A stretch of 17,711 bases of DNA, taken from the NCBI GenBank assembly GCA_028565635.1, contig JAOXYB010019826.1, positions 1 through 17,711 on the forward strand, in the 5' to 3' direction. Below are positions 10,201 through 17,711 of this stretch, in pieces (position 1 is the first letter of the stretch; every line of letters begins with the position of its first letter). Both the position numbers and the translations under genes were made by a program. The notes beneath the pieces are model-generated. The model saw nothing but the letters and a program-made list of their open reading frames with translations, had not been told where the DNA came from and made no database searches. This DNA comes from Phoronis ovalis. Lineage: Eukaryota > Phoronida > Phoronidae.

Positions 10201-11350
10201 CAAATAGATGCATAAAACAATGTTATTTGCATGCTAAATCAAGTTTCTACTTTGCTAACAATTTATTACTAATATTCCAACTTTGATACCTTTTGTAAAA
10301 TGAATTCTCTAGTTGCACTGAACATTTGATCTTTTTGTGATCACATGCCTGTCCAGTAAAACTCATTCAAAATATTTGATCATCCTTTAAATATATTTTT
10401 GATTTTAATTTTTATCATATATAATAATGTAAGCCATTATGCAGGCTAACAACAGATATGACTAATGATCAACATGTGAATAATGGGAAGGAAATGGGAT
10501 TTTTAACCCTTATTTTGGATTATAATTAAGCTGTTATAATCAGTATATAGTTACCTGCCATATGCAAATTTTCTGTCTTTGTCATGGTAGCCAAAGGTAT
10601 CCCACAGCCGTAAAGACACGCTGGCATCATCTACCATTAACCATGACCTGTTAAGTACCTGTAAAAGTGAAGAAACCTTTTTAATGTGAAAGATATAGAC
10701 ATTCAAACAGATTTCTCAGCAAACTGATACACAAAAAACATAGCAAAATTACATAGATTTGTTCACAAAAAGATGTTGATTTCTTTTTTTTTTAAATAGA
10801 CTTTTTAGCAACTTCAGCACCATGGCAAATATATTTTGCTACTACTGATACTGAAAAACAGACTTATATAGCTATGAATTCAAAGAATAACTTTAAGAAA
10901 TACTTTGTAAATAACTTAAGATATTAAAACAAAAATTTGTACCTATGGTGATATTGGTCTAAATTGAAAAACGAGGATTTCATCAAGAATTTAAAAAATA
11001 TTCTAGATAACATGTCACCCTTCTGGCTCATATTTGAAGGAGTGTACCTATAAGCGATGCAACTATATGGATAAAATGTACCAGAAAACCATACACATTA
11101 AAAATTCCTAAATCAAAAAAGGTACAATACATACCTCTCTGTCAAATTTATAATGATCGATAGCCCAAACTGTTGAAACATGCTGGGTCTGCATTAGCTG
11201 CTTCAATGAGTAAACTGTACCACAGGCTTGAGCACATACTAGTTTGGTCTTACCAACTCCAGTGTCACCAACCACCACACATTTTACCAACTCTTGATTC
11301 GGTTCGTGTTCATCATCATGCAACGTCATCCGACTTGAACAACCAGCCAT
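6418..11350 (-). CDS. RHOBTB: Rho-related BTB domain protein, complete, nine exons
   Basis: Exons in transcript order: 11350-11135, 10658-10555, 10172-9981, 9723-8932, 8599-8421, 8119-8001, 7642-7403, 7234-7086, 6577-6418. The product is 716 residues, close to the roughly 700-730 of vertebrate RHOBTB1/2. An N-terminal atypical Rho GTPase (about 20-215) has P-loop [23 protein letters not shown] where canonical Rho has DTAG, and [10 protein letters not shown] proline-rich linker ([10 protein letters not shown], 242-251) precedes a first BTB split by about 95 inserted residues (roughly 265-434). A second BTB (about 494-600, [17 protein letters not shown]) and a C-terminal helical tail with the hallmark RWPPLWYLKE follow. 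The end is polybasic and lacks a CAAX box. Family knowledge: RHOBTB proteins bind Cullin-3 as substrate adaptors. The start is chosen from position and AAAATGG context. The donor after 8421 (GTTTAG) is weak but required by phase. Introns 6578-7085, 7643-8000, 8600-8931, 10173-10554 and 10659-11134 show nothing else. Confidence 0.95.
7403..8599 (-). CDS. RHOBTB: RHOBTB exons 5-7: end of BTB 1 region and second BTB
   Basis: Exon 5 (8599-8421) supplies [19 protein letters not shown] and [18 protein letters not shown]. Exon 6 (8119-8001) opens BTB 2 with [21 protein letters not shown] and [18 protein letters not shown]. Exon 7 (7642-7403) completes it with [41 protein letters not shown] and the start of the following helices ([10 protein letters not shown]). 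The phases (2, 1 and 0) agree at each joint. Confidence 0.92.
8932..9723 (-). CDS. RHOBTB: RHOBTB exon 4: GTPase end, proline linker, split BTB 1
   Basis: The longest exon in the window (792 nt). It begins in [20 protein letters not shown] and [16 protein letters not shown] (end of the GTPase fold), then [25 protein letters not shown] 1 starts near [17 protein letters not shown] and [12 protein letters not shown]. It is interrupted after DLFTMEL by about 95 polar residues, and resumes at [25 protein letters not shown] split first BTB is diagnostic of this family; the insert sequence itself is unfamiliar. Confidence 0.93.
9981..11350 (-). CDS. RHOBTB: RHOBTB exons 1-3: atypical GTPase domain
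   Basis: Exon 1 carries the start codon, the P-loop and the switch I equivalent ([13 protein letters not shown]). Exon 2 carries [25 protein letters not shown]. Exon 3 carries [22 protein letters not shown] and [14 protein letters not shown]. The catalytic Gln of ordinary Rho proteins (DTAGQE) is replaced, as known for RHOBTB. GTP hydrolysis is therefore expected to be poor; this is inferred from the family. Confidence 0.93.
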
Positions 11351-12128
11351 TTTGTGTGTTATATAAAGACTTATTCAAACACAAATAGACCGCTGTTCGA
11401 AGCTGCGGTTGTTACAACATCTTTCTGTGGATACAGCAAAATACATTTAAATAAACTCCGGGGGGGACTTGGGCAATTTATGGTACAGGGGTGAGGCCCA
11501 ATTAAGCCTTGAAACCCTATACCCGCTGCAAACCAGCTATGGCAAAAAGCATACCCTGTTGTCCGAAAAAAGGCTAAAAACGTACCCCTTTAGTAACACC
11601 CATGGAAAAAACTATACCCCTTTATAAGCAAACATGATTTTCAGGACCCGTTGTTAGCAGTGAACTAAAATTATACCCCGTTGCGAGCATCCAGGGCTGA
11701 AATATATAACCCGTTGCAAGCAGGGACCCTGAAAAACCATACCCATAGGGCGGCACGTATGTATAACCACTGTTAAAGAGCATTTCATGCCACAAACAAA
11801 TGGAATATTTCTCTTGAAACTCACTTTGACTTTTCTGACATCTTGAGACCAATAAATTTTGTTGATACGGTTTGGTTAAATTTTGGATTCCTTTTTATTC
11901 ACGAAATGCGAGTTGTCATTCTGCTCTATTCTAAATCACTGAAATTTTCTAAAATCAAAGTAGCAAATTTTATAACATATATTTCATTAGGATACTCTTA
12001 TATGAGTTATTTGTTTAGTTTTTCCAGTATTTTATATTTGCCCGATAAAATCTTTTCCGCGTTCCTGAATTTAGTAAATTTGCACCAGGAAATTCGTGGC
12101 GCCATCTAGAAGGAAGCCAATAAGAAAC
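11351..12128. promoter_or_regulatory. divergent RHOBTB / DBNL promoter interval
   Basis: The two start codons point away from each other, 778 bp apart, so this stretch must hold both 5' UTRs and either one bidirectional or two promoters. GGCGCCATCT at 12098-12107, 21 bp before the DBNL start codon, resembles a YY1-type start-site element. About a third of the interval is the degenerate repeat at 11495-11765. Transcription starts cannot be placed from sequence. Confidence 0.55.
11495..11765. repeat. degenerate short-period repeat array
   Basis: The motif '(a)aa..c.ATACCC', usually followed by a CxxTTG..AGC-like stretch, recurs at least six times at irregular spacing of about 25-45 bp. Instances are CCTATACCC, GCATACCC, CGTACCCC, CTATACCCC, TTATACCCCGTTGCGAGCA, ATAACCCGTTGCAAGCA and CCATACCC. 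The block ends in GGGCGGCACGTATGTATAACC. It is GC-richer than its flanks and non-coding. It is probably a dispersed repeat or decayed satellite. Confidence 0.7.
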
Positions 12129-15100
12129 ATGTCTGTTGACTTGAGAAAAAACAAAGACGCTTTACTAAAAGCGTACAACGAAGTATCAGATGTTAATTCT
12201 TCAACGAATTGGTAAGTCCATAATGATTATAGAACTAATCACATTTTAAAACCTCAAGAGTCTCGTTTGAAATGGAGCACCTGATTGCACTATAAAATAG
12301 TTACAATTTGTCCCGCCCATCTAAAATGTGAAACAGTTTGCAGTTTCCACTTCCTGGTTTACAGTAGTTCTGGATTTTTAGTAATTATATAATCAAGACA
12401 CCTGGAAACATTTGCTTTTGCAGTATAAAAATAGTCTTTGGTGTTTCTATTAAAGTTTTTCAGGGGAAAATATCCCTGCTATATTGGGGTTATAAGATTT
12501 GAAGTACTGGTTCATGACGTTCTGCACTAGCACTTGATAATCTTAGTTCTTACATAGCCAAATACAGTGAAAGTGCCCAAACTTCGAAACCTTTGTAATT
12601 CCTACCGAATGAGTTCATACATCACTGTTCAGATACTCTCCCGTTATCCAACTTCAACTTCCACTACTCCCATCACCATTCGGTTTGAAACTCCTGGAAT
12701 TCAGTTTTTACCATATGCAGTATAAAGCGTGTTTTTCCCTGGGCCTCACACACCAACCAAGTTTTTTGGCAAGCACTCCCATCCCTCTGGGTGCCAGCGC
12801 AGGAGTTGCAAATGGTCACAGCAGAAGTGAGAGTTGAAGTTGGATAATCAGAGAGTATCTGAACGGTGATATATGAACTCATTCAGTAGGAATTACATAT
12901 AGATTTCCAAGTTGAGCACTTTCACTGTAATTGGCTATGTAAGATTCCATGTCTGTTCAGCACAGCTCACAAGTCAGATTATCAAGTGCTAATGCAGAAC
13001 GGCATGAACCAGGACTATAAGATTTGATATTCCCGGGTCCGGATTACATGATATTTAGTAATTTACAACACATGTATTAATAGAATGATTTGCGAAACGA
13101 AAATGTAATCCTGGTAATCCTATGGCTTAAGTTCAGGTCTCAGATAGTTTTAAAAGCTGTTGAAGTTTTTTTCAAACCCAAAAAAAAATTTTTATGTCAG
13201 CGTGTCGTTTGTACTAGACCTAGCTCTTACTAGAACATGAAGTGAGTGTTGAAAACTAAAATTTAGCTGAAAAACTTCAATAGTTTTTAACACTATATGA
13301 GCCCAGCTGACCCCACGGCTCTTAATACCTTCATACAGTCTTATTCCCAGTCATGCTACAGTTACAGTATAAACTACATAACAACAAACTGTATTGGCTA
13401 GTCTAAATATATTTCCTTATTCTGCTTGTTGTTATAGTAAAGAAATATAATAACTGTTTCCTGTTAATGTGACTGTTATTATTATTATTGAAGGGCGGTG
13501 TTTGGATATGAAGGCAACACTGCAGTGCTGAAGTTTGTGTCAAAAGGAGGTAAAAATAAAATGTATAAATGACAACTTGATTCAAATGGGTTTCATGAAA
13601 ATTATCCTAGCAGCATTCGTTGTTCTAAGATTATCAAATCTCAAGGTTGCTTATGACATTTGTCTTAATATATAATGTACAGTTACCAGAGGGCACTAAA
13701 TTAAATGTGGTAAAAAACAATTAACGATATCATCAGTGAGGGCATTCGTTCTGATTTGCATCTTTAGCTAACATATCATCTTATGTGCTGGGGTGGTTTC
13801 TTGAAGCCATCCTACGACGTGTATGGGAAATCTAAACTTAATCATAAATGTGTCGCAGTCTAGACTTAAGATACTATAAGTTTTAAGAAACCCATCCCTG
13901 TTTCTTATATTTAAATTCTATTTCTTCATAATATGAATTCGCTGCCAAGAATATACTAGATTAACAGCTGCAGTGAATCTATTGTAGCTGCTGTATAAAT
14001 GAATACTTTTAAATATTAAAACTAACTAACCCCAAAATTGGTAAAGGTCAGACTTTATGGTCGGAGATCTTCTTTTTCCAGAGGATGGCAATGAGGAGAT
14101 GGTGGATGACTTGAACAGTGGCAAAATTATGTATGCCTACTGTAGTGTCCAAGATCCCAACACAGGATTACCAAAGTTCGTTCTGATTAACTGGGTAAAT
14201 ACCATCTGAATATTATCTGGTAACAAATGGTATCTGTTGTATTCTGTTGAAATAACGTCATATATCCGTAGAGAGAAATATATACAGAATTTTAACTTTA
14301 ATAATCAAGAAAGCGAATCTTTGACTGAAAGGACACACAATTTCCCTTCTTTATATGCAAAATGTGACTGTATTTATGCTGCAGCATCTTCACTGTAACG
14401 TAAGACCTAAAGAAAAAAATAGGTATAATTCTGGTTATTCAGCCAACCCTAAATTTAACCCCGACCACAAAGTTTTTTTGGCAATTTTTGCATAAGTTTC
14501 AGCAAATACCTGTGTTGTTATTATTTTCATTGTGTATTTCAAGTTTTGGTATATGAAATAAAAGAGTAAACTAAAATTAATTTCTTACCTACTTACCCAC
14601 CCTATTTTTTGGCCATGTAATATTAACCATACCTATTTTTTTAGGTCTAATGTAAAAAGTAATAATTATCTATTGTCCATCTGATAACTCTTGTCTTTAA
14701 GCCTCAATATCAGTGAGCAGCCTTTAAATTACAGTGTGTCAGATTAATGTGTGACAGTCAGCTTAATAAAATTAAATTGCTTGTTAAATAAAGTGTCAAA
14801 ACTCAAATAGATTGAATCTTGCTGTTTACTGAATGAATGATCACCATTTCCTTTGTAGCAAGGGGAAGGTGTACCAGAAAACATGAAATTCAAATGTGCT
14901 AATCACATGCGGGATGTTTCTAATTTCTTCCATGTAAGTTTTTTGGTTGAAAAATATCACAATTTTAAATGTAGAGAATAAATCTTTCCCTACATTATGT
15001 ATTATGTGCCAGTACCTGTATTTTCGTATTCATTGTATGCATGTAGCGGGAGATAAAAAATTATTATAACTTGTATGCACATGTGCCTCATCAGCTCCTT

Positions 15101-17391
15101 GACATGATGTCGCTGAAATATGTTATATTGAATTAGGTTATTTTGGAGACTGGAAATAGAGCCTACAAATTTACCCATTAATTTCATAATTTTATGCACT
15201 TTATTCGGAGAACATTATTTTTAGGGTGCTCATGTAACAATAAATGCTAGAGATGAGGATGATGTTGATGAAAATGTAATTCTGGAAAAAGTTTCAAAGT
15301 CCTCAGGTAAAACTGACTTTAAAAATTTGCTATTAATTAATGTAATGTGTAAATTAGTTATACCTTTTATTGATTGTTCATTGGTATAACATGAAGGCGG
15401 TATCATATGATCCAATTTTGTATTCATATGGTAAACTTGGACCAAGTAATTGTATTGCTGTTAAGAAAGAAAAACTGGATAGATTTCAGTTTTGTGGTCA
15501 AATTTAACTATACATTAATTTTTGCTGCTTATCCTATTTATAGGATATGCAGCTTTGTTTAAAATTGATTACTGAATCCAAGAGAAGAATAGATATCAAA
15601 GGCAATTTTTAGTTTATTTGGCATAGTTTTGTATATACACTGCTGCATTCTAGCTATAAATTGTACAGCAAGTTATAAGTACAAACGTGTAGATTAGTAT
15701 AATGTTGCGAGACATGTTCTTGAATGTCCAGTTTTGTGTTTTTTGAGTCATAATAACCGCACCAAAATATTTAATAATAGGTTCAAGATATGGTGTCCAT
15801 AAGGAGAAACCTCAAGCCATTCCCAAACCTACACCTGTCGTAAGTACATTTTTAAGACTGAAAAAGATAACAAGGTCACAAGATAGCTAGACTTCCTTCA
15901 TATACTAAGTACTTTAAAACAAATTGAAATAAAGTTCACATTATAACCCCCTTTCAATTAAAAATACTAAATAGATTCTATTAGTATATTGATTAAAAGT
16001 ACTAGGGTAAGCATATTGTTAATTTGATAATTATGGAATTATTAATAGCCTCTGAAAATAATAATTGTTTCACAATTTACATGCTGAAACTTACTACATT
16101 TGTAACAATTTTGCAATAATAATCATGTGCGGGATAATCAGATGGCATGGGTATAATCCCTGTAAATAATTGTCTGCTTTTTTTTTTTTCATTGTTCAAG
16201 TTAAAATCCAATGCATACTACCATTTTATTTAGATCATAGATAATAATTAAACTATGTAGATACATGCAGTGAGCTTATCTCAATTATTCAATCATATAT
16301 CTGTTCTTAAGGTGCAAGCTGAAGCACAAAATTCTTCTTCTGTTCCAAGCTAGCTGGTATCTCTGTCAGAACATATATTTTTAAGAACAGATCCACTGTG
16401 TGCCCTAGTTTATAATACATGTAGCTACTTTGATCACTATGACATGATATATGTATTGAAAATAGCAAACTATTTCATCCAAGATCAATATTTTCTGAGA
16501 CTAGCTGTCCTGTTGATATCATATGATGCCAAACTAACCTAAAACAAAAGGGCACTTAGTGACACTTCCTTTATTTTACAGGGTTCAGTGTATACAAAGA
16601 CCCGTGCGGATCAGGACATCAAAACATCAACACGAGATAAATTCTGGCAAAATACAGAGGTATTTTTCACTGACACATATGCAATGAACTGTACAATGTA
16701 CTGTACATACAGCCTTTGCTCTATACTGCTGACTGTTCATTATAAATGCAGAAATAATCCAAATTGAAGCCTTTGTTGTGAGTAGACATAGAAAAGGGTT
16801 ACCAGAATGATACCCAAACATATTAGTTTTGTTTTCCACATCTTAAAAAGTAAACAGCAACAGTTGAAGGTAATCAACCTCGGGTTTGCTAAATACTTGA
16901 ATGATTTTTATTTCAGAAAGAGGAAAAACAGAGATTAGCCGAAGACAAGCAAAAGGCAGCAGAGGAAAGAAAGAAAATTGAGAATGAAAGAAGATCAAGA
17001 GAGGTAAACATTGTTTCAATGAGATGACAGTCGTAAATATTTGTAGAAATTACACATTTCAGAAGGCTTTTTAAAGTTTGTGTTCAACTTCTATTTTTGG
17101 TATACAATTGGAGATAAAACGCAAACACATGCATATCTGTATTTGCTAAATTTTCATTCCTTTTTTGCTGTGAAATTGGTATTCAACTGGACTGGTAATA
17201 GCACACTTTTACAGACTTTTTGGCTGCATGTAATCTGTGTTTATTTTAATTCTTACCTAAATGTTACTTAGGCAAGGGAAGCAAATGATCGTGATAAGAA
17301 GGTGTCGGAACATATGAAGAAAGTGAACGAGTTTAAGAAGGCTGAACGAGCTGCTAGCATTTCAGAAGAAGACAAAGAAAAACAAAGATGG
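12129..17391 (+). CDS. DBNL: drebrin-like actin-binding protein, 5' nine exons (3' end beyond window)
   Basis: Exons: 12129-12211, 13494-13549, 14082-14194, 14859-14933, 15225-15306, 15781-15839, 16582-16659, 16917-17003, 17272-17391. Together they give 251 codons in one unbroken frame with all GT-AG sites; the last ends at GTATGT, so the gene continues. Residues 1 to about 135 form an ADF-H domain: [68 protein letters not shown] short proline segment ([11 protein letters not shown]), the family motif [10 protein letters not shown] and [14 protein letters not shown], then a strongly charged helical region follow. Order and wording match DBNL/mAbp1, which binds F-actin by ADF-H and endocytic or signalling proteins by a C-terminal SH3 (not in the window). 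The start codon in GAAACATG is the only suitable one. Introns 15307-15780 and 15840-16581 show nothing but a possible extra exon; intron 1 and others carry fold-back repeats. Confidence 0.94.
12491..13027. mobile_element. non-autonomous fold-back DNA element in DBNL intron 1
   Basis: Two long arms, about 12503-12695 and about 12800-13015, are reverse complements at roughly 80-90 percent identity by eye. Shared blocks are CTGGTTCATG, CGTTCTGCA, TAGCACTTGATAATCT, CTTACATAGCCAA, ACAGTGAAAGTGC, GTAATTCCTAC, TTCAGATACTCTC and TTATCCAACTTCAACT. The right arm has about 30 bp missing from the left. The central loop is about 100 bp. An exact 12-bp direct repeat TATAAGATTTGA flanks it (12491-12502 and 13016-13027), as expected of a target-site duplication. 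No transposase frame is present. Confidence 0.85.
13144..13296. repeat. short fold-back repeat in DBNL intron 1
   Basis: About 30-bp arms at 13144-13172 and 13267-13296 are reverse complements with a few mismatches (ATAGT-TTAAAA-CT-TTGAAGTTTTT). The loop carries an A9T5 tract. It lies only about 115 bp after the larger fold-back element and is unrelated to it. Confidence 0.65.
13789..13899. repeat. small imperfect inverted repeat in DBNL intron 2
   Basis: GGGGTGGTTTCTTGAAG (13789-13805) faces TTTTAAGAAACCCATCCC (13881-13898), giving a 13-15 bp imperfect stem around an approximately 75-bp loop. It resembles a miniature inverted-repeat element, but the short arms leave chance possible. Confidence 0.45.
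14401..14650. mobile_element. miniature inverted-repeat element in DBNL intron 3
   Basis: The left end TAAGACCTAAAGAAAAAAAT (14401-14420) continuing AGGTAT is answered at the right by ATACCTATTTTTTTAGGTCTAA (14629-14650). Weaker matching continues inward for about 20 bp (GGTTATT, GCC, ACCC blocks). Both ends carry TAA in the same direction just outside GACCTAAA/TTTAGGTC. This would be a 3-bp TAA target duplication as made by PIF/Harbinger-type transposases. The interior has no coding potential. Confidence 0.7.
16312..16356 (+). other. candidate poison or terminal exon in DBNL intron 6
   Basis: After a modest acceptor (CTGTTCTTAAG), 13 codons in the phase required by the upstream exon ([13 protein letters not shown]) run into TAG at 16351-16353, with a possible donor GTATCT at 16357. 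Inclusion would end the protein right after the ADF-H domain and proline segment. The constitutive join PTPV-GSVYTKT matches vertebrate DBNL, so this is at most an alternative exon. Confidence 0.2.
16917..17391 (+). CDS. DBNL: DBNL exons 8-9: charged helical region
   Basis: Exons 16917-17003 and 17272-17391 encode almost only K, E, R, D, A and Q ([20 protein letters not shown], then [20 protein letters not shown]). This is typical of the single-helix or coiled-coil part of drebrin-family proteins between ADF-H and the SH3 end. The exon ends at DKEKQRW, in line with QRTW in vertebrate DBNL. Confidence 0.9.
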
Positions 17392-17465
17392 GTATGTACG
17401 TGGTCTTTGTTGAAAAGTAATTGTTTAAGAAATATTTAATTCTTTCAGTGTATTTCTTGTTTTTA

Positions 17466-17711
17466 TGCCCATCACTATGTAATAGTGAAAGGGCGTATAG
17501 CCGTAGCGTATGTGTGTGGTGGCGTCGTCGGCGTATGTAACCTTTTCTTTGTGTTGCTATAACGGCTTCAGCTTTTGTCAGATCAGCTTTATATGTGGTA
17601 CAGGATAAATACAGGTCAAAATGCAGACCGTCAGTAATTTCGACATGGATCACATTCAAGATGGCCGACTGGCGGCCATGTTTGTTCTCGAGATGTTGGC
17701 TCGCAATAATA
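17466..17711. repeat. dispersed-repeat-like segment with hairpins at window end
   Basis: Inside the last DBNL intron the composition shifts to GC-rich. At the left boundary GCCC-AT-CACTAT-GTA-ATAGTG-AAA-GGGC folds into a hairpin (17468-17495). CG-rich runs follow (GTAGCGTATG, GGCGTCGTCGGCG), and near the right ATGGCCG-ACTGG-CGGCCAT forms a perfect 7-bp stem (17662-17680). This looks like the end of a transposable element continuing past the window. An open frame at 17354-17659 on the minus strand overlaps a DBNL exon and is taken as chance. Confidence 0.5.

Noticed and set aside
11359-11368. TATATAAAG-like TATA box on the plus strand
   Set aside because: It sits in the RHOBTB 5' leader, about 765 bp before the DBNL start codon, and is in the wrong orientation for RHOBTB; AT-rich DNA gives such matches by chance.
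11622-11852. Minus-strand open frame with repeated YGF/ATGY/ATGYNF residues
   Set aside because: The repetition reflects the underlying degenerate DNA repeat, not a protein; there is no start context or homology.
12673-12882. Open frame inside the large fold-back element
   Set aside because: It spans the loop and right arm of the inverted repeat and shows no transposase motif.
13477-13490. Short ATT repeat before DBNL exon 2
   Set aside because: Only about four or five units; it serves as a T-rich acceptor region and is not notable as a microsatellite.
1-17711. Bacterial-type systems, CRISPR arrays, tRNA or rRNA genes
   Set aside because: The spliced exon structure shows nuclear animal DNA, and no regular spaced repeats, cloverleaf or rRNA signatures were seen.

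Overview
The window is animal nuclear DNA. It is AT-rich, and every coding stretch is broken by short GT-AG introns with exons of about 50-250 bp (one of 792 bp). Three spliced protein genes can be reconstructed exon by exon, with phases that close exactly at every junction. The families are metazoan, and the intergenic and intronic DNA is full of small fold-back repeats. This fits an invertebrate, most plausibly a lophotrochozoan such as a mollusc. That placement is inference from gene structure and repeat style, not from a database match.

Layout. (1) 291-4494, + strand: the 3' ten exons of a gene whose 5' end lies left of the window or is not recognisable. It encodes an acidic/proline-rich segment, an armadillo-like helical segment and two SPRY domains, and ends without a RING finger. 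A 51-nt exon in phase 0 sits inside SPRY domain 1. (2) 4495-6417: convergent intergenic DNA with a 53-bp tandem duplication and an imperfect inverted-repeat element. (3) 6418-11350, - strand: a complete nine-exon RHOBTB gene of 716 codons (atypical Rho GTPase, split BTB, second BTB, C-terminal tail). (4) 11351-12128: a divergent promoter interval, partly occupied by a degenerate short-period repeat. (5) 12129-17391 and beyond, + strand: the first nine coding exons (251 codons) of a drebrin-like protein (DBNL/mAbp1) gene, covering the ADF-H domain and the charged helical region. The SH3 end lies outside the window. Its introns hold at least three fold-back elements. One has about 200-bp arms flanked by an exact 12-bp direct repeat.

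Functionally, RHOBTB proteins are Cullin-3 substrate adaptors and DBNL links F-actin to endocytosis and signalling. Their head-to-head arrangement could mean shared promoter control. No bacterial-type operons, CRISPR arrays, tRNA or rRNA genes were seen. The most notable items are the 12-bp-flanked fold-back element, the unassigned double-SPRY protein with its microexon, and the density of unrelated inverted-repeat elements in DBNL introns.
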